Part shown: one piece after another, positions 52,492 to 61,333 of the stretch
Layout of the letters: every line of letters begins with the position of its first letter
Position numbering within the stretch: the first letter of the stretch is position 1
NCBI RefSeq assembly: GCF_003795145.1
Contig: NZ_CP027786.1
Location: 2,480,001-2,544,000 of the forward strand
Length of the DNA: 64,000 nt
Direction of reading: 5' to 3'
Source of the DNA: Tetragenococcus koreensis
Lineage (GTDB): Bacteria > Bacillota > Bacilli > Lactobacillales > Enterococcaceae
Position numbers and translations under genes: made by a program
Notes under the pieces: model-generated
Databases searched by the model: none
What the model was told of the DNA's origin: nothing
The model's input: the letters and a program-made list of their open reading frames with translations, nothing else

Positions 52492-53529
52492 ATGGAAGAA
52501 GTACTAACACCGAAAAGGTTTTTGAATAAAATACTAGCAGGTACGGCGACAGGAATTATTGTGGGGTTAATCCCTAATGCGGTGTTATCTGTAATATTAG
52601 GCGCATTTGGTGATAATTCATTTGCGGTTACTTGGACACAAACGACTGAACTTTTTCAAATTGCAACTCCAGCAGTCATCGGATTTTTGATAGGACTACA
52701 ATTTAAATTAAATCCTATGCGGATGTCTGTTGTCGGTGTTGCGGCCTTGATTGGTTCTGGCTCAATCCAATTTAACGAAGAAGCAGGTGCATTTATTGGC
52801 GCAGGCACGGGTGATATTATCAATACGATGTTAACAGCAGCGATTGCTGTAGGATTGATTTTATTAATCGGTGATAAATTTGGTTCAGTTGAAATTATTG
52901 GTATTCCCATTGTTGTTGGTACCGGTGCAAGTTTAATCGGCCTTTATTTATATCCTTATATCACAACGATCTCTGCAGCAATTGGAACTGCTATTAATAC
53001 ATTTACGACCTTACAACCTGTTTTAATGAGTATTTTGATCTCTTGTTCGTTTGCACTGTTAATTATCTCCCCAATTTCGACGATTGCAATTGGTTTAGCG
53101 ATTCAATTAGACGGCGTCGCTGCGGGTGCTGCAGCAATGGGCGTTGGTGCGACTACAATTGTTTTGGTTGTTAATTCATGGAGAATCAATAAATCAGGGA
53201 TTACCATTGCTATTGCTTTAGGTGCAATGAAAATGATGATGCCGAATCTATTTCGAAAACCCATCATTTTGGTTCCGTGCTTTTTCACGGCCATTGTATC
53301 TGCACTCCCCGTTGCTCTTTTAGGCATTACTGGGACACCTTCTTCTGCAGGCTTTGGTTTAGTTGGTTTGGTAGGGCCTTTTGCAGCGATTGAAGGAGGA
53401 CAAGCGCCAATCATGGCAGCCATTTGTTGGATTGTTATCCCTGCTGTGGCAGCGATTGTCTCACAATATGCCTGCGAGAAATTGTTTAACTTGTATAATC
53501 GTCAAGAAGTATTTGAATTTTTGGGCTAA
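52492..53529 (+). CDS. PTS EIIC-like membrane protein (PTS_EIIC_2 type)
   Basis: The 345-residue protein has about ten hydrophobic segments with the glycine-rich motifs of the PTS_EIIC_2 family: LAGTATGIIVGLIPNAV (about 15-31), ISPISTIAIGLAIQLDGVAA and GPFAAIEGG. The family is a stand-alone EIIC relative; no EIIA or EIIB is nearby, and the substrate is unknown. AAAGGAAG precedes the ATG. A peptide gene lies upstream and a bidirectional terminator follows. Confidence 0.8.
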   Translation: MEEVLTPKRFLNKILAGTATGIIVGLIPNAVLSVILGAFGDNSFAVTWTQTTELFQIATPAVIGFLIGLQFKLNPMRMSVVGVAALIGSGSIQFNEEAGAFIGAGTGDIINTMLTAAIAVGLILLIGDKFGSVEIIGIPIVVGTGASLIGLYLYPYITTISAAIGTAINTFTTLQPVLMSILISCSFALLIISPISTIAIGLAIQLDGVAAGAAAMGVGATTIVLVVNSWRINKSGITIAIALGAMKMMMPNLFRKPIILVPCFFTAIVSALPVALLGITGTPSSAGFGLVGLVGPFAAIEGGQAPIMAAICWIVIPAVAAIVSQYACEKLFNLYNRQEVFEFLG

Positions 53530-53541
53530 TCTCTTGCTCAT

Positions 53542-53597
53542 TATAAAAACTCCCTCAGAAGTTAGAGCTTACTCTACTTTCTGAGGGAATTTTTATA
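53542..53597. terminator. Bidirectional terminator
   Basis: TATAAAAACTCCCTCAGAA pairs with TTCTGAGGGAATTTTTATA, ending the EIIC-like gene (+) and the small protein gene (-). Confidence 0.88.
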
Positions 53598-53612
53598 GAT
53601 TGAATACTTTTT

Positions 53613-53858
53613 TTATTCATCTTCTAACCAATCATATTCTAAAAGTTGGTAGGTATTTTTATCGATAGGCACCCATAAATTCGCTTGCGAAATTCGCAGC
53701 ATAACTTCCCAAAACACGGTGTCTTTGCGCTCTGTTGCGCTGAGATTTAAATATAGGTAATGTCCGTCCTTTGCTTTGGCAATAATGAATGGATAGAATA
53801 CTTTTCTTATTTGTACAGAAATCACTGGCGTTTTTGTTAACATTTTAAACGAACACAT
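53613..53858 (-). CDS. Small hypothetical protein
   Basis: The 81-residue frame has a plausible amino-acid composition: PVISVQIRKVFYPFIIAKAK, DGHYLYLNLS and an acidic end YDWLEDE. I do not recognise a family. The start is unclear: the ATG at 53858 abuts AGAAAGG, and the internal ATG at 53843 (MLTKTPV) is about 15 bases from it. It has its own terminator, supporting a real gene. Confidence 0.5.
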   Translation of the reverse strand: MCSFKMLTKTPVISVQIRKVFYPFIIAKAKDGHYLYLNLSATERKDTVFWEVMLRISQANLWVPIDKNTYQLLEYDWLEDE

Positions 53859-54096
53859 CCTTTCTTGTTGCTATTAAATACTTTACCTTAAATAGACGAA
53901 AGATCGCTAGTTAGGTAACGATAACTTTATTTTGTTTACGGCATCTTAAAATTCTTGCGTAAATGGTGAAAATAAATGTAAGAGGAATTAAATTTAAGGA
54001 GTGTTTGCAATGTCCATTTGCTTTTTCATTCAGTCTAAAGAATGCTACAATTTAAGTAGTAGCAATAATAAATCATATTTATGAAAGGGTAAGCTG

Positions 54097-54918
54097 ATGA
54101 CAGAAACCAGGTTAGTTGTAAGTGACATTGATGGAACGTTACTGAATTCTTCTCATGAAATAACTGATAAGACGAAAAAAATCGTTAAAAAGTTGGATGA
54201 AAAGGGAATAGAGGTTGCTTTAGCTTCAGCTAGAGCGCCTAAAGCGATGGATTATTTAGCTCATCAACTAGCACTCCAAACGCCTCTTGTTTGTTTTAAT
54301 GGCGCTTTAATTGTGCAAAAAGAGCAGGACCAATTGAATACGTTATATAGTTTGGCTTTAGAGCAACGAGATGCTTTGCTTTTGTATCAAACGATACGTG
54401 CAAAATTTCCTGACGTTTGTTTTAATGTTTATTCCAATCATCATTGGTTTGTTGAGCAAGAAGATTTTTGGACAAAGCAAGAAGCAGCTATTTCGCAAGT
54501 AACTCCGGAAGTGATCTCATTGGAAAAGTACTTAAAAGAAAATTATCCCGTTCATAAGGCGTTATGTATGGGGGCTCCTAGTGAAATCGATCGTTTACAA
54601 TTGGAAATTGAAAGTATGAATATTACGGGTGTTGCAGTGAATAAATCAAAGGATACTTATTTGGAGATTGTTCAGCAACAAGTCTCCAAATTAACGGCGC
54701 TACGCTTTTTAACTAAGCAACGCGCGTTGTCATTATCTAACACGCTTGCTATAGGGGATAATTATAATGATATGCCGATGATTCAACATGCCGGAATCGG
54801 CATTGCAATGGGAAATTCTCCCCGAGAAGTAAAACAAGTAGCTGATTTGGTCGCTCCAGCTAACGATCAGAATGGCTTTTACCATGGGATTAATGAAAGT
54901 TTACGTATATTTTCTTAG
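54097..54918 (+). CDS. HAD-superfamily (Cof-type) phosphatase
   Basis: The 273-residue protein has motif I VVSDIDGTLLNS (nucleophile Asp10, acid Asp12), a C2B cap domain (about 85-185) and motif IV AIGDNYNDMPMIQHAGIGIAMGN (given in part). Such enzymes act on sugar phosphates or flavin precursors in the cytosol. GAAAGGG precedes the ATG. It is followed 42 bp later by the interrupted cupin gene, so the two were probably one operon. Confidence 0.88.
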   Translation: MTETRLVVSDIDGTLLNSSHEITDKTKKIVKKLDEKGIEVALASARAPKAMDYLAHQLALQTPLVCFNGALIVQKEQDQLNTLYSLALEQRDALLLYQTIRAKFPDVCFNVYSNHHWFVEQEDFWTKQEAAISQVTPEVISLEKYLKENYPVHKALCMGAPSEIDRLQLEIESMNITGVAVNKSKDTYLEIVQQQVSKLTALRFLTKQRALSLSNTLAIGDNYNDMPMIQHAGIGIAMGNSPREVKQVADLVAPANDQNGFYHGINESLRIFS

Positions 54919-55392
54919 TAGCTAGCTTCGGATACATACTCTAAACGAGGAGGCCTAATTATGAAGAAACAGGAAGAAATCATAATCAACGACTTTTATT
55001 TTACAGACGACGGCTCTATTCCTAATCATCCGAGTTTTCCTTTATTAATTTATAAAAATGCAATTGAAGAAGAGGATGAACTTGAGCAAATACTTGCTCA
55101 AAATAATTGGTCCAATGCTTGGCGCAATGGCGTTTTTCCTTATCACCATTATCATAGTAACTCGCATGAAGTTCTGGTAGTTGTTGGCGGCAGTGCATTA
55201 TTGCAAATGGGTGGTGAAAATGGCAAGAAGGTGGAAGCTGAACGCGGTGATGTATTGATTTTACCAGCTGGCACGGGGCATAAGTTATTACAAAAAGCAG
55301 CAGGTTTTTCAGTGATCGGTGCTTATCCCAATGGACAAGATTTTGATATTTGTTATGGTAAAAAAGAAGAACGATCGGAAAAATTAGCTAAT

Positions 55393-56751
55393 TCAAGTTT
55401 CGCACACCAAATCTGGGAGATAAGCCTTGATATAACGGGGCAGAGTATCCACCCAGTGTTGGAGTTGACTTGTAATAAAATCTTGTAATTGGCTTCCTGA
55501 TTCTTCGCTTACCGCTTGAATAATATGTACTAATTCGATAAGAGCAGCGGACCAATCGAGTTCTTTTATTTGATCGCCCAGTTCATAAAATAAGCCACCT
55601 AAGGTCCGCTCATCATTGGCACAGCGCTGCTGCCAGCTTAATAAAATATACCGTGTGAACACAATGGTGGTGTGACAAATTAAGGCTTGATAATGTCGCG
55701 TTTGTGTTTCTTTAGTCAGATGAAGCAATGATTTCGATGCCTTAAAAAATGTCTCGATGTCCCATCTCGCCGAGTATGTTTTGACCATTTCTTGGGAAGA
55801 TAAATCCAGATCATCGGTCATAATCGCCAACCAAGCACTTTTCTTATTGTGATTTTTGACAAAAACGATTTTCACGGGATTTTTGCCGGAGCTTGGTTTC
55901 ACCACAATCGAGGAAATAATCGCTTCTTGTGTATATTCTTTCGTAGATTTGGCATAAAGTTCTTCCAGCTTGTATAAACGTTGATGAAAAAGGTATTTGG
56001 TTTTTCCATTTTTCACCATCCCAATGGTGTGAATCCCCATATCGTGTAATTGGTCTATCATTTTAGGGGAAGTAAACCATTTATCCATCAACACATGGGT
56101 GGCGTAAATCCCTTGGTTCAAGGCGCGTTGAACCATCTCAAGTGCCACTTCGGGCATTTTACGACTTGATTCGTTGAATCGTTTGGCTCCTACGGTTCGT
56201 TGATCTTTTTCTGCTATGGTTTGGTTCACTTTTTTCTTACCGGATAGTAACCCGAAATCAATCGGAATGAAAGAATAGCCATCGGAGAACCCTAAAGTAA
56301 GCATACGATACCCTTTGTATCCTTGTTTGAGCGCATGATCCCAAAGACGAGCTAAGCCTGGTACCTCTTGGCTTCGATTACGATAAAACGTCGAATCATC
56401 CAAGATCAACGTCCGAATATGGGTTTTCGTATCCGTTAAAGAATGGAGCTTTTCGATGACAGACGCACTAAACCGAAGTAAAAACAGACGCCAGTTGTTA
56501 TGGGGATTGTTCATCCATCGATACACGGTATCTTTTTTCATGTATTGGTCGCTTTCCCGCCCACTGAGAACTTGGTTTAAGGATTTTCCTTTAAAGACGA
56601 GGCTAAAGAGAAAAGTGAATAGAATAGCCACCGAATACCCTTTTTGCTTTTCCATATGGGCTTGTTTTAAAAATTGCGTGACTTTTAATTCAGAAAAAAG
56701 GGCTTTTATTTCATTCGGTAATTGATTTTTAATAGCTTTTAAGTGTACCAT
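55393..56751 (-). CDS. IS4-family transposase, copy 2
   Basis: The 452-residue protein is identical to that of copy 1 (49643-51001), with the same DDE residues and Y-2-R-3-E-6-K signature. The frame is intact, so either copy could be the active source. Confidence 0.92.
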   Translation of the reverse strand: MVHLKAIKNQLPNEIKALFSELKVTQFLKQAHMEKQKGYSVAILFTFLFSLVFKGKSLNQVLSGRESDQYMKKDTVYRWMNNPHNNWRLFLLRFSASVIEKLHSLTDTKTHIRTLILDDSTFYRNRSQEVPGLARLWDHALKQGYKGYRMLTLGFSDGYSFIPIDFGLLSGKKKVNQTIAEKDQRTVGAKRFNESSRKMPEVALEMVQRALNQGIYATHVLMDKWFTSPKMIDQLHDMGIHTIGMVKNGKTKYLFHQRLYKLEELYAKSTKEYTQEAIISSIVVKPSSGKNPVKIVFVKNHNKKSAWLAIMTDDLDLSSQEMVKTYSARWDIETFFKASKSLLHLTKETQTRHYQALICHTTIVFTRYILLSWQQRCANDERTLGGLFYELGDQIKELDWSAALIELVHIIQAVSEESGSQLQDFITSQLQHWVDTLPRYIKAYLPDLVCET

Positions 56752-56913
56752 AAAGGCAAGAACTCCTTTGTTTTTGGTTTGTGGTTAAATCAATTATAAA
56801 ACAAAAGGAGTTCTTTTTGTATAAAAAGGTAGGCAGTCAATATCAGGACTTTTTTCGACCTAAGAGTTGATAAGACCGTTGTTTAATATCATTTTACATG
56901 TGCGAAACTTGAG
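55393..56913 (-). mobile_element. IS4-family insertion sequence, copy 2
   Basis: The 1521-bp element in reverse orientation has ends matching copy 1 and is flanked by the 9-bp direct repeat TTAGCTAAT (55384-55392 and 56914-56922). It interrupts the cupin gene. The ribosome-site hairpin of copy 1 is also present (56758-56815). Confidence 0.93.
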
Positions 56914-57063
56914 TTAGCTAATATAAAAAAAGTTTCTTTGCCTGATCACGATCCAATTTATGGTAAGAAAGGGAAACTATTTTCTTACTGGCAAGCAAAT
57001 AATGGATGAAAATCAAGAAAATTGCTATTGAATTGCTGATTTAATTTAATCAGAATGAATTTG

Positions 57064-57180
57064 TCATAAATTCTTCATAAATTTTGGTTACATTATAATT
57101 GTACCAACAAAACAACCCTAGAAACACTTTTTCATTTTTAACTCCTTTCCCGTCAGTTACCCGCTGGCGGGTCTTTTTTT
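57064..57180 (+). ncRNA. Small RNA family, copy C with its promoter
   Basis: Promoter: TCATAAATT at 57064 and TCATAAATT at 57075 (11 bp apart), then TATAAT (57094-57099), 19 bp after the second. RNA from about 57105: CAACAAAACAACCCTAGAAA, CACTTTTTCATTTTTAACTC and CTTTCCC, then hairpin CCCGTCAG (57149-57156) / CTGGCGGG (57164-57171) in which T57153 pairs as a wobble, and a T-run. Confidence 0.75.
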
Positions 57181-57229
57181 GTAAAAAAAGTTCGATGATT
57201 TTAATTTTTACTGAATCGAAATGAAATGG

Positions 57230-57346
57230 TCATAATTTGTTCAAAAAATTTGGTTACATTATAATTGTACCAACAAAACAACCCTAGAAACACTTTTTCA
57301 TTTTTAACTCCTTTCCCGCCAGTTACCCGCTGGTGGGTCTTTTTTT
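57230..57346 (+). ncRNA. Small RNA family, copy D with its promoter
   Basis: Promoter: TCATAATTT at 57230 and TCAAAAAAT at 57241, then TATAAT (57260-57265), again 11 and 19 bp. RNA from about 57271 has the same blocks as copy C and hairpin CCCGCCAG (57315-57322) / CTGGTGGG (57330-57337), in which a C-to-T change keeps a G-U pair. It is in tandem with copy C, 166 bp apart. Confidence 0.75.
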
Positions 57347-57633
57347 GTAAATTGAACATTGCTAAGAGGTCCTGCTTTTTTGAGTTTCGAACATCATTAT
57401 AGATGAGTTTTCTCCTAAAATGATTTATAGGCCAAAAGATAGGCAAAAAAGATTCCTTCAATCAAAATAAGAACTAGTTTCAGGGAAGTAACAATTGAGC
57501 TTATCGTTATTTGTTTAAAAGAGAGGAATTTTTTATGTATTGCTAAAAAATAGTCGTACGTTAAAGGGAGCGAATTCAACGGAGAATATGCTATAATGAA
57601 ACAAATTTGATAGAAGCAGAAAGGTAGGAGAAA

Positions 57634-58503
57634 ATGAAAGTAAAAAAAGCAGTCATTCCAGCAGCTGGTTTAGGAACACGGTTTTTGCCAGCCACCAAAG
57701 CAATCGCCAAAGAAATGTTGCCAATCGTTGATAAACCGACGATTCAATTTATCGTAGAAGAAGCGATGGCTTCGGGAATTGAAGATATTTTAGTGATAAC
57801 GGGAAAGGCTAAACGCCCAATCGAAGATCATTTTGATGCTAACATAGAGCTCGAACAAAATTTGAAATCAACCGGCAAGACAGAGTTATTAAAATTAGTG
57901 GAAGAAACCACGGACATTAATTTACATTTTGTACGCCAAAAGCGTCCTTTGGGATTAGGCCACGCAGTTTTACAAGCCAAAGCTTTTGTAGGTGATGAAC
58001 CTTTTGTGGTTATGCTAGGCGATGATATCACAAGTAACAAAGTTCCGTTGACAAAGCAGTTAATTAATGATTATGAAAAAACCAAAGCTGCAACCTTGGC
58101 TGTGATGCCAGTTCCCCATGAGGATACTTCAAAGTATGGCATTATTGAACCTAATGGAGAAGTATCTAAAGGCTTGTATGATGTCAATTCATTTGTTGAA
58201 AAGCCTGAACCGGATAAAGCGCCGAGTAATTTAGCTATTATTGGTCGTTATCTTTTGACGCCGGAAATTTTTAGCTTATTAGAAAAACAACAACCTGGCC
58301 AAGGTGGCGAGATTCAACTAACTGATTCTATTGATGAATTAAATAAAACGCAACGTGTTTTTGCCCAAGAGTTTACCGGCAAACGTTATGACGTTGGTAC
58401 TAAAATAGGTATGCTCGAAGCTAATATTGAATATGGGTTGGATCATCCAGAAACGAAGGATGAATTAAAAACCTATCTGCAAGAACTGGCTGCAAAGCTA
58501 TAA
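57634..58503 (+). CDS. galU: UTP-glucose-1-phosphate uridylyltransferase
   Basis: The 289-residue nucleotidyltransferase makes UDP-glucose for wall polymers, glycolipids and galactose metabolism. It opens with [20 protein letters not shown] (about 5-24) and [13 protein letters not shown], and has MLGDDI, the metal region, and [10 protein letters not shown] with [19 protein letters not shown] precedes the ATG, and a TATAAT box lies at 57592. A terminator separates it from the convergent ComK-like gene. Confidence 0.95.
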   Translation: MKVKKAVIPAAGLGTRFLPATKAIAKEMLPIVDKPTIQFIVEEAMASGIEDILVITGKAKRPIEDHFDANIELEQNLKSTGKTELLKLVEETTDINLHFVRQKRPLGLGHAVLQAKAFVGDEPFVVMLGDDITSNKVPLTKQLINDYEKTKAATLAVMPVPHEDTSKYGIIEPNGEVSKGLYDVNSFVEKPEPDKAPSNLAIIGRYLLTPEIFSLLEKQQPGQGGEIQLTDSIDELNKTQRVFAQEFTGKRYDVGTKIGMLEANIEYGLDHPETKDELKTYLQELAAKL

Positions 58504-58515
58504 TTTGAAAGACAA

Positions 58516-58559
58516 AGAGTGGATTTTATGGTCAAACAAGATCATAAAGTCCACTTTTT
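58516..58559. terminator. Terminator between galU and the ComK-like gene
   Basis: AGTGGATTTTATG pairs with CATAAAGTCCACT around a 12-nt loop, and TTTTT follows. Confidence 0.82.
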
Positions 58560-58561
58560 GG

Positions 58562-59392
58562 TTAATCGCTTTCATTTTTGGGTAAGCTTTTTGCATTAAG
58601 CCAATTCTCAATGACGATGGCATCGTGAATTTCCTGATATTTTCGGTGGAAATCATTAGCAAATCCGGGAATATGCTGATATTGCACATTTTTAGTGATT
58701 TTTCTGGTTACTCTTGTTGAGCTAATTCCTAGATATTCCAGTAAACTCATGGTCACATTGACAGGCTGTGTTTCCACATCACGTTTAATAATGCCATGGG
58801 TCAAAAAAGCTCGTTTCATACGGGTGAAAATGGGACGTTGCTGGCGATCAACGGTGATAGTAAAGTCATTTGTCAATTGAACAACGGTGGGGGCAGCACT
58901 TGATGCAGAGAACAGGTTTTCAATTCTTCCGGGATTAATCCAACTATACATTGTTGGACGGAAAGTTAAGCTAAACGGAATTAAGCTAAAATCGCTACTA
59001 GCAATTGGTATAGTATTGATTCCTTTGTCAAAAAAGAGTTTCAAAGTTCTTTTATAGCCTTCAAATTCCATATGTAAATGTTCATATAAACACTTTTCAG
59101 CTAGCAAATTTGCTGATACATCAACTAATCTTATGGCATCTTTATAAAGAACAAATGACTGCGTATAGTGTTCGCCGTAAGGAAGAATCGCATAAATCTC
59201 TTCTTTAAGACTTGCTTGAGTACTAATCGTGATTTCTTTGTACAACTGGTCTAAATCAATCGGTAAATAGGGCTGTTTGCTGCGAAATGCTAAAAGATCC
59301 GCTAATTTAGGAGCGAAGACTTCGTGCATGCTTTTTTTTCGGAACTTTTTGTCATTTTGGGGAAGTAAATCTTCTTCTGTGTAACCGTTCAT
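58562..59392 (-). CDS. ComK-like competence regulator (tentative)
   Basis: The 276-residue protein begins MNGYTEEDLLPQNDKKFRKK. Its middle (about 85-215) has the order of ComK-type blocks: ILPYGEHYTQSFVLYKDAIR, LIPFSLTFRPTMYSWINPGR and then TNDFTITVDRQQRPIFTRMK. It is longer than Bacillus ComK because of both termini. The ATG at 59392 follows AGGAGAG; the ORF start at 59422 is rejected. If correct, it would activate DNA-uptake genes, but the match is by eye and weak. Confidence 0.45.
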   Translation of the reverse strand: MNGYTEEDLLPQNDKKFRKKSMHEVFAPKLADLLAFRSKQPYLPIDLDQLYKEITISTQASLKEEIYAILPYGEHYTQSFVLYKDAIRLVDVSANLLAEKCLYEHLHMEFEGYKRTLKLFFDKGINTIPIASSDFSLIPFSLTFRPTMYSWINPGRIENLFSASSAAPTVVQLTNDFTITVDRQQRPIFTRMKRAFLTHGIIKRDVETQPVNVTMSLLEYLGISSTRVTRKITKNVQYQHIPGFANDFHRKYQEIHDAIVIENWLNAKSLPKNESD

Positions 59393-59546
59393 TATTTCTC
59401 TCCTTTCTAATATTACACCCATTATATAATAAAAACGAAAAAAAGTAAGCGTTAGTGAAAAAAGTTCAAAAAAAGTCTTGTAATTAGTTTTGATTTAAGT
59501 AAAAATAAAACTAGGGTGTTATTGAATTTGTTGGAGGAGTGATGAA

Positions 59547-61313
59547 ATGAAATACTGTGATCATTGTAAAATGGAGTATCCGGATGACCAAAATTTCTGT
59601 GAAAACTGTGGTAAGAATCTTGTTGAAAAAGAAGAAGTAAAAAGTGATGAGATCATTTGCCCTAATTGTGGGAAAGAAAACCAAGCAACTGCGCATTTTT
59701 GTGAGTTTTGTGGGACGAATTTACAAGAAAAACGCACTCAAGAAACGAAAACAGAACCTTCGAAATTTGTTTTGGCTTATCGTGCCCACAAAAAATTATA
59801 TAATATTTTGCTGATTGCTGTTGTAACTTTACTTATAGTAGGTGTTGGTTTATATAAATATGGGGAAATTTATTACTCTAAAGAAAGTCAAATTGAACGT
59901 TATCAGGATTTATTAGCAGAAAATGATCCAGAAAAATTAGCGGATAGTGTTGTTTCTTCAGATAAAAACTTTAAACCTACTGCTCAAAATTTACGTGTGT
60001 TTACTAACTATACAAAAGATAATAAAGATTATAGCAATTATATCAGTAAAAGCTTAACTAATGAGAATGATAGTAGCCAAGACCTTTACATAAAAAATGA
60101 TGGGAAATTTTTCTTTTTATTTGATAAATATGATTTGGTTTTACAACCCTTTTATTTTGACGTGGACACTAACGTCGAAAATATGGAGCTAGCGATTAAT
60201 GATAAAAAAGAAGGATCTTCTGATAGTGAAGATTACAACTGGAAAGTAGGCCCTTTAGCTCCAGGAAGTTATCAATTAGACGGAACCTTTGAAAATAATG
60301 GGAATGATGAAAAGATCGAACAAAAAGTTGATCAAATAAATCGTGAAAATTTGTCAGATAACGGGAGTCGTGAGCTGTCATTTGCGGCAAAAAAAGTAAA
60401 ATTTGATGTTAATTCAGATATTTCATCGGGCGAATTGTTGTTTAACGGGCAATCGATTGGCACAATTAAAGATGGCCAGTTAAAAAATGCCAATTTTATT
60501 TGGAATGAAGATGGAAAATTACAAATTAAACAAAAAATGGAAGATCTGGAACTGCTCTCTGCACCTTTGGATTTTGATGGGAATAATTACTTAGAAAAGG
60601 ATTATGATGAAAGTCAAAGTACTTTTCAACCAGAAAGTTTTCATATTTTGCCACAGACCAACGCGACAAGTGGGGACTTTTATATTAATGGTAAAAAGGT
60701 TGATACAATAGGCAAGGAAAATGAGACATATAGTTTAGATGTTGTCAAAACGCAACAACCTTATAAGGTACAATTAAAGCAAACATTTGGCGATTCTGAG
60801 GTCAGTTCAGACGAAGAAACAGTCAATCCCACTGATTACGTTGATACTGCGGCTTATGTAACATTGGATGTGGAAGAAGAAATCGATGAGTTTGATATTG
60901 AGATGCTTTTGGATGATTTGTATTTCGATGTTTCAGATTATACCGACGAGGATTTTGACTTCGATGATGCAGAGGCTGATGCATTAGCTGATTATTTTTC
61001 AGGTGGGAAAGAGAATGAGGAATATGTAGATTTTAAGGATAATTTTATTGTTCCATCAAGAAAGTCGGACAAAAAAGATTACGTTATTTGCTATTTAGAA
61101 GAGGTAGAAGACATTGAACGCACAGGAGAAAATAGTTATGATGTGCAATATGTGGTAAACTATGATACGAATTATAGTGACGATACGGATAATGCGGATC
61201 AATATTTTCGTTATAAAAAAGCGAGTTTTGTAGTAGAAGATGGCGATTTGCGTATTAAAGACCTTGGTGGTTCGGATAATTTTGAAGAAGTATCAAAAAG
61301 TGATTATGAATAA
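59547..61313 (+). CDS. TcaA-like zinc-ribbon membrane protein
   Basis: The 588-residue protein has two N-terminal zinc ribbons (CDHCKMEYPDDQNFCENCG, about 4-22; CPNCGKENQATAHFCEFCG, about 38-56), one membrane helix (NILLIAVVTLLIVGVGLYKYG, in part, about 86-105) and a long extracellular part. That part is unusually acidic, including EEEIDEFDIEMLLDDLYFD. This is the layout of TcaA, which acts at the cell wall. GGAGG precedes the ATG. It is followed 20 bp later by another zinc-ribbon membrane protein. Confidence 0.75.
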   Translation: MKYCDHCKMEYPDDQNFCENCGKNLVEKEEVKSDEIICPNCGKENQATAHFCEFCGTNLQEKRTQETKTEPSKFVLAYRAHKKLYNILLIAVVTLLIVGVGLYKYGEIYYSKESQIERYQDLLAENDPEKLADSVVSSDKNFKPTAQNLRVFTNYTKDNKDYSNYISKSLTNENDSSQDLYIKNDGKFFFLFDKYDLVLQPFYFDVDTNVENMELAINDKKEGSSDSEDYNWKVGPLAPGSYQLDGTFENNGNDEKIEQKVDQINRENLSDNGSRELSFAAKKVKFDVNSDISSGELLFNGQSIGTIKDGQLKNANFIWNEDGKLQIKQKMEDLELLSAPLDFDGNNYLEKDYDESQSTFQPESFHILPQTNATSGDFYINGKKVDTIGKENETYSLDVVKTQQPYKVQLKQTFGDSEVSSDEETVNPTDYVDTAAYVTLDVEEEIDEFDIEMLLDDLYFDVSDYTDEDFDFDDAEADALADYFSGGKENEEYVDFKDNFIVPSRKSDKKDYVICYLEEVEDIERTGENSYDVQYVVNYDTNYSDDTDNADQYFRYKKASFVVEDGDLRIKDLGGSDNFEEVSKSDYE

Positions 61314-61333
61314 GTAAAGTTAGGGGATTAAAA

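Larger units (their letters stand above)
54961..57009 (+). pseudogene. YjlB-like cupin gene split by an IS4-family element
   Basis: The 5' part (54961-55392) encodes 144 residues with the cupin motifs YHHYHSNSHEVLVVVGGSA and GDVLILPAGTGHKLL. The reading frame then enters the IS. The missing end is on the far side: after the second copy of TTAGCTAAT, 56923-57009 encodes IKKVSLPDHDPIYGKKGKLF and SYWQANNG. Rejoined, the protein is 172 residues, the size of YjlB-type cupins. The 9-bp duplication shows a simple, recent insertion. AGGAGG precedes the ATG. Confidence 0.9.

Noticed and set aside
49481..56913. Composite transposon
   Set aside because: The two IS copies have different target duplications, and the right one splits a gene whose two parts still match, so each inserted alone.
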